A DNA stretch of 40,690 nt from Nitrospira sp. LK70 (GTDB lineage Bacteria > Nitrospirota > Nitrospiria > Nitrospirales > Nitrospiraceae): positions 1 through 40,690 of the forward strand of contig PHGD01000027.1 in NCBI GenBank assembly GCA_011090425.1, read 5' to 3'. The translations under genes and the position numbers were made by a program. Shown piece by piece: positions 33,884 to 40,690 of this stretch; position 1 is the first letter of the stretch; each line of letters starts with the position of its first letter. Below the pieces are notes generated by a model that did not search any database, had not been told where the DNA came from, and saw only the letters and a list, made by a program, of their open reading frames with translations.

Positions 33884-33903
33884 GCGCCTAGCTTCGTAGG
33901 CGC
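33884..33903 (-). terminator. GC-rich hairpin downstream of the CBS gene
   Basis: GCGCCTA (33884-33890) and TAGGCGC (33897-33903) form a 7-bp stem with a six-base loop, 21 bases after the stop of the CBS-pair gene on the minus strand. No U-run follows. It may end that transcript or separate it from the CYTH-CHAD gene. Confidence 0.35.
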
Positions 33904-33924
33904 GGTTCAGGCAAGGTACGGTTG

Positions 33925-34308
33925 TTAGAAGTCGTCGAGGGACACCGGTCGGAGAAAGTCCCGAACCGACAGCAGGCCGATGAGTGTCCCTTCTTTAGTC
34001 ACGCCGAGGTGGAGCGTGCGATGCTTATCCATAAGGTCGGCGGCTTCCGTCAGCGGCCGCCGCTCCTCGATGCCGAGCACAGGACTGCTCATGATATCCT
34101 CGACCGGCACGAAGTAGGATGCTTTCTCAGCCCCCACGAACTTTTTGACGACGTCCGATTCCGTTACGATGCCGATGATCTGCGCTTGGCGGCTTACCAA
34201 CACACTTTCGACGTTGCAGGCTTTCATTAATTTCGCCGCTTCGACGACCGACGTGCCTGCATCCACTGTCACCGGTTCATTCTGCATCAAATTTCCGACT
34301 CTGACCAT
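33925..34308 (-). CDS. CBS-pair protein
   Basis: The 127-aa protein consists of almost nothing but two CBS motifs: VGNLMQNEPVTVDAGTSVVEA with VSRQAQIIGIVTESDVV, and VEDIMSSPVLGIEERRPLTEA with LIGLLSVRDFLR. Such stand-alone pairs bind AMP, ATP or SAM and regulate enzymes or channels. GGAGGAT precedes the ATG at good distance. There is a 146-bp gap to the upstream exported-protein gene and a hairpin after the stop. Target not evident. Confidence 0.9.
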   Translation of the reverse strand: MVRVGNLMQNEPVTVDAGTSVVEAAKLMKACNVESVLVSRQAQIIGIVTESDVVKKFVGAEKASYFVPVEDIMSSPVLGIEERRPLTEAADLMDKHRTLHLGVTKEGTLIGLLSVRDFLRPVSLDDF

Positions 34309-34454
34309 ACTGATCCTCCAGTGTGTGATGTGTGATTTGCCATCAAGCCTATCGCGAATATATTACGTCGGGGTTAGGAGAGGGTTACAAACCGGTAAAA
34401 TCCGAATTGAGAACGACTATCTTACCCAGCTTTGGGGAGCAAACATGGTTGCGA

Positions 34455-35105
34455 TCACTCGAATTCTTCCCATCCACTCAAGTGACTGCCCAGGACCAGC
34501 GTTCGTTTCGTGGTCGAGACAAGTATGAGCCCATTCTCGTTCTCCACGCCCACGATGCGCTCATGCACGTCCAACGACTTTGTGGCGAAGCCGCCGAGTA
34601 GCGGAGTGAATCCGATCATTCGCTCATTGGTGATAAAGACTGCCCCATAGTCGTTGCTGTGGAAGCGATTCACTTTTTCCCGCACACCGAGCGTTTCTTC
34701 GAGCCACAGACCGTTGACGCCGCGAAAACCGTACAAATGCCGATCCGTCCTGATGAGGCTGAAGGTTGGGAGGATCTTCCGTTCGAGGACTGTTTCATTC
34801 AGGTCCAGTTCTATTTTGGTCCATGTGAGAGCACGGCTTGAAAACCCTAGGAGCCGGCGAGATGTCACCACCATGCCGTTGATACCATTCGTGCCCGAAC
34901 TGTTCACGATTTCCTGGGCATCCAACGGGATTTCCCTCCGCCCGCTCAGTTGGCTGGTCGCCACGGCCATACCAGATTCGAACCATAACGCGACCTCGGA
35001 TTGAGAGTCTGCCGTAGTGGCGGCCGGTGAAAACGTCAATGTCAGAAAAAGACCGGCTATGCAGAAGAACTGGACCACAGGGGAAAGGAGGTCAGCCGTC
35101 TTCAT
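34455..35105 (-). CDS. Exported protein with four internal repeats, unknown
   Basis: The 216-aa product has a signal peptide (about 1-32) and a mature part built from repeats of roughly 39 residues, each with a beta-strand pattern ending in Gly-Phe or a like pair: VVTSRRLLGF (79-88), LIRTDRHLYGF (117-127), VFITNERMIGF (156-166) and LILVSTTKRTLVLG (193-206). Between them stand LDLNE, LGVREK and LDVHERI. This looks like a small beta-propeller or similar beta-repeat fold in the periplasm. No enzyme motif. It lies between the RMD1-like and CBS genes on the same strand. Confidence 0.65.
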   Translation of the reverse strand: MKTADLLSPVVQFFCIAGLFLTLTFSPAATTADSQSEVALWFESGMAVATSQLSGRREIPLDAQEIVNSSGTNGINGMVVTSRRLLGFSSRALTWTKIELDLNETVLERKILPTFSLIRTDRHLYGFRGVNGLWLEETLGVREKVNRFHSNDYGAVFITNERMIGFTPLLGGFATKSLDVHERIVGVENENGLILVSTTKRTLVLGSHLSGWEEFE

Positions 35106-35179
35106 GTTCCAGGGACATCGATGTGTATCGGTTTCTCAATTGTCTACAAGATGCCGCGTGATGGCAGGACACGGAACGT

Positions 35180-36283
35180 TCAGTGGCCGACCCCTATCGG
35201 GAGAAACGGAAGGGCGATGGAAAGCGTGATCAAAATGATGATAATCCACTCAAGCACCTCCATCCGTCTGGTGCCGGCTCGGTCCGACATCTTGCCGTAA
35301 ATGCTTTCCAAGGTCTGAAGTTTGCGCAGGATGCTCGCGTCCCAGGCCTCCAAGTGAAAGCGCTGTGAGACCAGCCGATAGACCCGGGCAAGATACTGGT
35401 CGCCCAGCAGCTTCAAGGTGTTCGTGACGCGTTCAAAAATCAAGGCGCTGTCGACCTGAAGCTGCGCAATGTGGGTCATGTCCTTTTCATGGGAGCCGGG
35501 TAATGATAAGAGGCGAGGCTTCCGCGATAATGCCTCGTAGCCTTGGTCCAGTGCACGATCAAGCTGCTCGTCGAGTATTCGCATCTCCAGCAACTCGACG
35601 TTGGCGAATTCCAGCACCGCCCGGACGTCGTCCATCTCCTTGCCGAACAATACCGCTGAATGCCAGTCGATGATCGCGGCATCCTCTTGACCGAACGAGA
35701 TGCGGCAAGAAACTGCGTCCGTCACCTCTTGTTCGGAAAACGGAACTCGCTCTGCGCGCAGAATATGAGCCAAGTCGGTTTCATTGCTCGTCCATAACGA
35801 CGGCGTTGCCGGCATATGAGACTCAATCGAGAAAATAATGTAATCTTCCACCTCCTGCGCAATGGACGGCCGCTCGACCGCGGGGCTCAACACTTGGAGC
35901 AGCTGTTCCACGCGGGTGCGTGAATCGACCAAAAGTTGTTCATGCTCGTAGAGCGACTCGCTCAGATCCAGTAACCGATCGAACGGTCCGTCGATCGGGA
36001 AGCGATAGGTGATGGTCACAGCTCCGAAGTCGTACACCATCGCTTCGACCGTCGGACTGCTCTGATACTGACTGACATCGAACACACTTCCTTCCTGAAC
36101 GAGTCGCAAGGGAGCCGGTCGATACTCGAAGTACTGAGGGGCCCTGGTCTTATGGCGCAGACGCCCTCGCTCCGTTCCCGCAATAATCCGCCGCTCCGCA
36201 TCAGTCAGGTTGATGGAGAGGCCGACATCGTATGCGAAAAGGGCGAAACAGGTCCCTTTGGTGATAATGACATGTTCCGGCAT
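35180..36283 (-). CDS. RMD1/DUF155-family membrane protein
   Basis: The 367-aa protein resembles the RMD1/YLR-type DUF155 family: a long soluble N-terminal domain, a helical region (VRAVLEFANVELLEMRILDE, about 225-245), then near the C-terminus LERVYRLVSQRFHL-like (YLARVYRLVSQRFHLE) and a final hydrophobic segment (LEWIIIILITLSIALPFLPI, about 340-360) that anchors it in the membrane. Bacterial members have no settled function; yeast relatives are mitochondrial. The ATG at 36283 is chosen; a GTG at 36298 would add five residues. No strong ribosome-binding site is visible. Confidence 0.8.
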   Translation of the reverse strand: MPEHVIITKGTCFALFAYDVGLSINLTDAERRIIAGTERGRLRHKTRAPQYFEYRPAPLRLVQEGSVFDVSQYQSSPTVEAMVYDFGAVTITYRFPIDGPFDRLLDLSESLYEHEQLLVDSRTRVEQLLQVLSPAVERPSIAQEVEDYIIFSIESHMPATPSLWTSNETDLAHILRAERVPFSEQEVTDAVSCRISFGQEDAAIIDWHSAVLFGKEMDDVRAVLEFANVELLEMRILDEQLDRALDQGYEALSRKPRLLSLPGSHEKDMTHIAQLQVDSALIFERVTNTLKLLGDQYLARVYRLVSQRFHLEAWDASILRKLQTLESIYGKMSDRAGTRRMEVLEWIIIILITLSIALPFLPIGVGH

Positions 36284-36597
36284 GGCGATTCCGGGCACGC
36301 CATCATTTTAACAGCTTCACGGCAGAGGAGATTGTCCGGAGAACGCTGGGGGGCACAACGCTACTTGTGCCGTCCAGCATGTCGCTACCGATGTTGTGAA
36401 TCACTGCCTGACCTCTGAAAGGGCGTAGAATTTACATTCGCATGATAGGGACTGCGGTATGATCACGGGATGCGGTTGCGCATGACATGCTCGGACCGAC
36501 CTGAATTCCATCGTTGCCAAGGACAATCCCTTCGACCGGGTTGATCATCTTGGTATGTCTGATGCGACGGATAGGTCCCGGCTCAAACGGGCACGGT
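36284..36597. other. Divergent gap between RMD1-like and porin genes
   Basis: No gene supported. The gap should hold promoters for both directions; near-consensus TATGAT at about 36458 is seen but no well-placed -35. An in-frame extension of the porin reading frame upstream to 36514 is regarded as non-coding. Confidence 0.4.
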
Positions 36598-37911
36598 ATG
36601 CACGATACAATTCCTGACTCGGCTGTCTATTTTCGGTTGTCTATTTTACGTCGCTGTCCAGCTATCATGCTCATCACCCTGCTCCTCATGTGGGGGATTG
36701 CGCTTCGTGAGGCGCGAGCCGATACAGCGGAGAGCAAGGGGGACGAAACGCTGGAACACGTCGTCCTCCGGCACAAGGGCACGTCGAAAAATGTAATGAA
36801 GCGCCTGCTCTCGGAGGACTGGGGATTGCACTTGTATGGATTTATCGAAGGCTCTTACACGCAGAATTTCAATAATCCGTCCAATAACATCAATGAGCTT
36901 CGTATCTTCGACGTGAATTCAAACCAGTTTCGGCCGAACCTCGCTCAGTTCGTGTTGGAGAGGGAAGCCAAAGCCGATGGAAATTGGAAAGATCGCGCTG
37001 GGTTTCGCGTGAAGTTCAATGCCGGCCGTGATTCTGATTTCATCGGTGGCGTCGGGCTCAGCACCTGGGCCGACTTCCAGGAATTCTATGTGCAGTATGT
37101 CGCGCCGGTTGGGAATGGACTCACGATCCAACTCGGTCAGTTCAATACCTTGATCGGCTATGAGGCCGTGGAAAGCCCGCATAATCCCAATTATTCGAGA
37201 TCGTGGCTGTTCGGTCTCGGCCAGCCGTTTACGACGCGAGGAGGGCGGGTGTCATATGACATCACGGAACGGATCTCGCTGTCGGTCGGGGTGATCGGCT
37301 ACATCAACTCGGCGCGAGGAAACAGCCAACATGACTCATTGGTGGAATCAGCCCTGACCATCACTCCGTCTGAACGGGTCAAACTGACATTGTACGGTTT
37401 GGCCGGGCCGCGGCCCGGAGCGAGCGGGACGACCGGTGGGGATATGCTGTTGGTCGGTGGGTTTGCCAGCTTCCAGGCGACAGACCAGACGTCGCTCGTC
37501 ATTGAGTCGTACTATGCCAATCAGGCGAACAGCAGCAGGATCAGCGAGGCAGGCAATGCGCGGTGGAACGGAGTGGCGGGCTATGTGATCCATGATTTCA
37601 CCCGGCAATGGGGAGTGCGGCTTCGCGCGGAACTGTTTGAGGATGCCGGAGGGTTTGTAACCTGCGAAGGAACGACGGCTTACCAACCGAGAGCCAACGT
37701 CTGCTTCGGAGCCACCTCGACGTCACAAGCGCCGCCCGTCGCTCAAACCCTATGGGAAGTTACCTCGACGTTACAATACAGGCCGTTCAAATCCTTCATC
37801 ACCCGGCTGGAATATCGGTACGACAAGTCCAACCAGAACGTGTTTCAAGTCGGCTCACGCGCGACCAGCTATCAATCGACGCTGTCATTGGAGGCCATCT
37901 ATCTGTTCTGA
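36598..37911 (+). CDS. BBP2-type outer-membrane beta-barrel porin
   Basis: The 437-aa protein has a signal segment (hydrophobic run about 24-36, ending near AREARADT) and then a barrel of alternating strands. The opening LYGFIEGSYTQNFNNP, ELRIFDVNSNQF and the later RVGFRV-like (RAGFRVKFN) belong to the BBP2 (putative beta-barrel porin-2) family. The C-terminus ends in an aromatic Phe (EAIYLF), the usual outer-membrane insertion signal. It probably is a general diffusion or ion porin. Start is uncertain: ATG 36598 or ATG 36667, both without a strong ribosome-binding site; the first is kept since it gives an Arg-containing n-region. Confidence 0.82.
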   Translation: MHDTIPDSAVYFRLSILRRCPAIMLITLLLMWGIALREARADTAESKGDETLEHVVLRHKGTSKNVMKRLLSEDWGLHLYGFIEGSYTQNFNNPSNNINELRIFDVNSNQFRPNLAQFVLEREAKADGNWKDRAGFRVKFNAGRDSDFIGGVGLSTWADFQEFYVQYVAPVGNGLTIQLGQFNTLIGYEAVESPHNPNYSRSWLFGLGQPFTTRGGRVSYDITERISLSVGVIGYINSARGNSQHDSLVESALTITPSERVKLTLYGLAGPRPGASGTTGGDMLLVGGFASFQATDQTSLVIESYYANQANSSRISEAGNARWNGVAGYVIHDFTRQWGVRLRAELFEDAGGFVTCEGTTAYQPRANVCFGATSTSQAPPVAQTLWEVTSTLQYRPFKSFITRLEYRYDKSNQNVFQVGSRATSYQSTLSLEAIYLF

Positions 37912-38312
37912 GCAGACCGATATCGCTGAAGATTCTCCTCCGGCGTCGTCGCATCGGCCGGAGTCACAGGAGTCAGCGAAGGGAAGCCGATCTTTGCCAG
38001 GAGCATCAACCAGGTGATGAACAAGAATGATCATTTCCATGCCTTCCAGGATAGAATGGGTTTGGTTCTTCATGCCTGACGCCCGAAAGCCGGATGAACC
38101 TCAATGGCGGACACCGGCAAGGCACCGTAGGCCGGCAGGCTGAGACTGTGCGTGCCAAAGTCGATTGCCAGCCGACGTGGTTATGTTGCCATAGAAATCA
38201 ACCCTACTGACTATGCAGCAGTTGTTCACCCCGATCAAATCCCCAATGTGCACAGGCCTTGTAGCAGTTCCTATGCTAACCCGCTGCCTGATTTAGGTTT
38301 GAAATAATTGAG
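37912..38312. other. Non-coding gap after the porin
   Basis: No gene is supported in these 401 bases, between two converging genes. A CTCCGGC/GCCGGAG dyad (37938-37944 and 37957-37963) has a 12-base loop and no T-run, so it is only a weak terminator candidate. Confidence 0.45.
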
Positions 38313-40043
38313 TCAAATGGCCAGCTCATTCAAACGGATGGTATAGAGATAGTGGTACAGCCCGTTGCGGGCCATCAATTGGGTGTGGGTGCCTTCTTCC
38401 ACCAACTTCCCCTTGTCTAAGACCAGAATTCGGTCGGCACCTTGGATGGTCGACAGTCGGTGCGCGACGACGAAGGTCGTGCGACCCTCCATGAGGCGTT
38501 GAAGGGCTTCCTGAACCAGCCGTTCCGATTCGGTGTCCAGCGATGAGGTCGCTTCGTCCAGTAACAAAATGCGAGGATTCTTCAAGATCGCCCGAGCGAT
38601 CGCAATCCGCTGACGCTGTCCGCCTGAGAGGTTGACCCCCTTCTCGCCGACCAGAGTTTGATACCCGTCCGGCAAGCCCGTGATGAAGTCATGTGCATGA
38701 GCAGCTTGGCTTGCTTCCAATACCGCGGCTTCATTCGCCGCCATATTGCCGTAGCGAATGTTGGTGAGGATGGTACCCCCAAAAAGGATCGTTTCTTGTG
38801 GGACGAGCGCAATCTGTCGGTACCAACTCTCAACGGCCACCTGGCGTAAGTCTTTGCCGTCGATCGTGATGCGACCTTCCGTCGGATCGTAGAAGCGGTG
38901 AAGCAGGTTGATCACGGTGGTCTTGCCGGCGCCGGTCGGTCCGACTAACGCGACTAGTTCGCCCGACTTGGCTTCGAACGACAGGTTCGAGAGCACCGGA
39001 TGACGAGTATCGTAGCTGAAGCTGACGTTTTCCACCCGCACATGACCATCGACGGTTTCCAGCGTCTGGGCATCGGGTCGATCACAAATGTCCGGCTGAG
39101 CATCCAGAATTTCGAAGACCCGCTGCGTCGCTCCTTGTGCCTCCTTGATCTGCGCAAAGACGCGGGCTGCCGAACTGAAGGGGCCGATCAAGATGCCGGC
39201 GAACAAGACGAAGGCGAAGAGATCCCCGGGCGTGACGACCCCGTCGATGACCTGTCTGCCTCCGTACCACAACACCGCCGTTGCCGATGAGAAGGTCAGG
39301 AGGCTGATCACAGGAATGAAGACGGCCATGATGGCGGCACGACGGAGTATGAGATGAAGCGTGTGATCGACCTGATCCGCGAAGCGGTCCTTTTCCCTTT
39401 GCGCCTGGACGAAGGACTTGACGATGCGAATGCCGGAAATCACTTCTTCGACGAGGATGCTGAGTACGGCTGTCTGGTCTTGAATCGAGGTAGAAAGGGA
39501 TTTCAACCGGCGACCGAATACCTTGGCGACCAGAACCAGTAATGGGAGCAGGATGAGGATCAGGAGGCAGAGCCGCCAATTCATCATGAGCAGGAACGTG
39601 ATGCCCCCGACGAACGTCACAAGTTGTTTGACCCCGTCGATAGGGGCTTCCGTCACGATGGATTGGATCACCGTCACGTCGGTCATCAATCGGGAGAGCA
39701 GTTCTCCCGTACGGCGCCGAGCAAAGAAGCTGACCGTCAACGTCTGCAGGTGGCCGAAGAGATGCTTGCGGAAGTCGGCGACGACTTCCTGAGAGACCCA
39801 TGCCGTCAGGTAACTATGACCCATCGAGCAGAACCCCTGTAGGATCACCAGGACCAGGAACAAGCCGATCGACTGCGTCATCCTATCGGCATCGTGCTGA
39901 ACTGTGATGATATCCCAGAGGGTGCCGGCCAACCGAACCAAAGCGAGATTGATGAGTGCAACCCCGCTCACCAAGAGCCCGGCCAGCATCAAACGCGCTA
40001 AATAAGGACGCACGAACGGGAGAAATCTTTTGAAGATCGACAT
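38313..40043 (-). CDS. MsbA-type ABC exporter half-transporter (intact)
   Basis: The 576-aa protein has a six-helix exporter domain (about 1-310) and a complete nucleotide-binding domain: Walker A GPTGAGKTT, Q-loop VPQETILF, signature LSGGQRQRIAIARA, Walker B ILLLDEATSSLD and switch His in VVAHRLSTI. It would act as a homodimer flipping lipid-linked or drug substrates across the inner membrane; the family includes MsbA and multidrug exporters. All catalytic residues are present, in contrast to the ABC protein at 15.8 kb. It lies downstream of the two small genes at 40.1-40.5 kb and could be co-transcribed. Confidence 0.93.
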   Translation of the reverse strand: MSIFKRFLPFVRPYLARLMLAGLLVSGVALINLALVRLAGTLWDIITVQHDADRMTQSIGLFLVLVILQGFCSMGHSYLTAWVSQEVVADFRKHLFGHLQTLTVSFFARRRTGELLSRLMTDVTVIQSIVTEAPIDGVKQLVTFVGGITFLLMMNWRLCLLILILLPLLVLVAKVFGRRLKSLSTSIQDQTAVLSILVEEVISGIRIVKSFVQAQREKDRFADQVDHTLHLILRRAAIMAVFIPVISLLTFSSATAVLWYGGRQVIDGVVTPGDLFAFVLFAGILIGPFSSAARVFAQIKEAQGATQRVFEILDAQPDICDRPDAQTLETVDGHVRVENVSFSYDTRHPVLSNLSFEAKSGELVALVGPTGAGKTTVINLLHRFYDPTEGRITIDGKDLRQVAVESWYRQIALVPQETILFGGTILTNIRYGNMAANEAAVLEASQAAHAHDFITGLPDGYQTLVGEKGVNLSGGQRQRIAIARAILKNPRILLLDEATSSLDTESERLVQEALQRLMEGRTTFVVAHRLSTIQGADRILVLDKGKLVEEGTHTQLMARNGLYHYLYTIRLNELAI

Positions 40044-40132
40044 CGTGCTCAGGCGCTGTGATCGGACACGAGATCGTGTTCCGTTCTACGGCTACGGTGA
40101 AACAATAGGCTGACGTGGATGAGATGAAGCGA

Positions 40133-40351
40133 CTAGAGTTGAGCGATCGACTCGATCAGATTCTTATTGACCGCCACGAAGTCCGACCGGTCCTTATCGT
40201 TGATCACGACGTCTGTCAGACTGATGAAGAGACGTGCTTCCTCGTTGATCGCATCGGAGACACGATTCCGCATCGGAGGCACCAGGAAGTCTCCCACATA
40301 GGTACAATTGACCGTCCGTACGCGGATGCGGACTTTCTTCCCCTCGGCCAC
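40133..40351 (-). CDS. Small conserved protein (DUF6812-like)
   Basis: A 72-aa protein starting at GTG (40351), right after GGAGGAGGG, a strong Shine-Dalgarno. The pattern VRVRTVNCTYVGDFLVPP, RVSDAINEEARLFISLTDV, ending VAVNKNLIESI is that of a small beta-rich family found in Nitrospirota and deltaproteobacteria (my recollection is DUF6812). It has no signal peptide or catalytic motif. It is 30 bases after the 31-aa gene and 89 bases before the ABC gene, on the same strand. Confidence 0.75.
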   Translation of the reverse strand: MAEGKKVRIRVRTVNCTYVGDFLVPPMRNRVSDAINEEARLFISLTDVVINDKDRSDFVAVNKNLIESIAQL

Positions 40352-40381
40352 GGTTCCCTCCTCCCGCCACGCCGGCTGAGC

Positions 40382-40477
40382 TTAGCTTTTGCGGCGAAGA
40401 AATTTCTGACGCTGGCGCAACTTCTTGTACTTATGCTTCCGCATCTTCTTTCGTCGTTTTTTCAGGACGCTTGACAT
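40382..40477 (-). CDS. 31-aa AURKAIP1/COX24-like basic protein
   Basis: The frame encodes only 31 residues, MSSVLKKRRKKMRKHKYKKL then RQRQKFLRRKS, over half of them Lys or Arg. This is the AURKAIP1/COX24 (DUF1713) domain, with the KKRRKKMRKHKYKKLRKR-type core. Relatives are a mitochondrial small-ribosomal-subunit protein and small bacterial ribosome-associated proteins, so a ribosome-bound function is expected. AGGAG lies nine bases before ATG. It is too short for usual gene callers. It starts a likely unit with the 72-aa protein gene and the ABC exporter. Confidence 0.88.
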   Translation of the reverse strand: MSSVLKKRRKKMRKHKYKKLRQRQKFLRRKS

Positions 40478-40553
40478 GTGCTGTATCTCCTAAAGAGGGC
40501 CGAGTCTAAGTGCTTTCCGCCGAAAATGCAAGCTCATGGCGTTCTCTTGTCAA

Positions 40554-40596
40554 CCCAATTTAGAAATGTCCTCTTCTTCCCAAAGTAGAAATGTCC
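40554..40596. repeat. Two 18-bp subterminal repeats of an insertion sequence
   Basis: CCCAATTTAGAAATGTCC (40554-40571) and CCCAAAGTAGAAATGTCC (40579-40596) are direct repeats with two mismatches and a 25-base period. They sit between the transposase stop (40600) and a probable element end near TGTCAA (40548-40553). Such repeats are usual transposase-binding sites at IS ends. Confidence 0.7.
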
Positions 40597-40599
40597 GGT

Positions 40600-40690
40600 T
40601 TATGGTCCGGCTGCTGCCGCGTGTACGTCCCGTTTCTGCAGCAGCCGCTTCCTCCACGGATGGTCCGGCTTCGGCACGATCGGGCGCCGA
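40600..40690 (-). CDS. Transposase C-terminus (element cut by window edge)
   Basis: Thirty codons, open to the window edge, end VPKPDHPWRKRLLQKRDV and a short Ala-rich tail before TAA. The PDHPWR motif near the C-terminus is seen in transposases of the ISNCY and related groups with TAGAAATGTCC terminal repeats; the family is tentative. The rest of the gene lies to the right of the window. The element therefore ends just inside the window near 40548. Confidence 0.65.
   Translation of the reverse strand, partial: RRPIVPKPDHPWRKRLLQKRDVHAAAAGP

Noticed and set aside
37938-37963. Terminator hairpin after the porin
   Set aside because: The stem is 7 bp with a 12-base loop and no T-run; not strong enough for a feature.
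1-40690. CRISPR array, rRNA genes, phage structural genes
   Set aside because: No regularly spaced repeats, no rRNA-like segments and no phage-type proteins are seen in the window.

Overview
The window is about 58-60% GC and reads like a chromosome segment of a Nitrospira-type bacterium (phylum Nitrospirota). This is inferred from gene content and style: pyruvoyl-type arginine decarboxylase beside an agmatinase and a deoxyhypusine-synthase-like gene, several divergent TolC-like proteins, a BBP2-type outer-membrane barrel, RMD1/DUF155 and CHAD proteins, and strong Shine-Dalgarno sequences. No rRNA, marker gene or database search backs the assignment.

Layout. (1) 1-3.7 kb is an accessory, partly decayed stretch: the 5' part of an IS5-type transposase cut by the window edge, a small lipoprotein, two copies of a 27-bp tRNA 3'-end sequence enclosing one orphan gene, and an exported Pro/Ser-rich protein. 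(2) 3.7-9.8 kb is metabolic. It holds a deoxyhypusine-synthase-like enzyme, a DsbA-type thiol protein, a mini zinc-ribbon protein, an aldehyde dehydrogenase, pyruvoyl-dependent arginine decarboxylase, agmatinase and the pseudouridine synthase RluF. Arginine to agmatine to putrescine is encoded, and the DHS-like enzyme is a candidate for the next polyamine step. (3) 9.8-19.0 kb is an envelope export locus: an NhaR-type LysR regulator diverges from three tandem TolC-like genes, followed by an ABC exporter half whose nucleotide-binding domain has lost nearly every catalytic motif, and an HlyD-type adaptor. (4) 19.3-28.9 kb carries housekeeping genes: purE-purK, rhomboid protease, DHH phosphoesterase, LOG-family protein, a CBS-PilZ protein, then a tight DUF692-dus-maf operon and an exported protein.

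(5) 29.0-32.3 kb holds a REP-associated (Y1/HUH) transposase with near-perfect terminal inverted repeats, a large alpha/beta hydrolase on the minus strand and a short amidohydrolase-like remnant. (6) 32.3-40.5 kb is mostly minus strand: CYTH-CHAD protein, CBS-pair protein, an exported protein with internal repeats, RMD1-like membrane protein, a plus-strand BBP2-type porin, then a likely unit of a 31-aa AURKAIP1/COX24-like protein, a 72-aa conserved protein and an intact MsbA-type ABC exporter. (7) The right edge is the end of another insertion sequence, with two 18-bp subterminal repeats and the C-terminus of its transposase.

The most unusual items are the catalytically eroded ABC protein inside a locus with three TolC paralogues, the polyamine cluster with a DHS-like enzyme, and the long DUF692 protein in an operon with a tRNA-dihydrouridine synthase.
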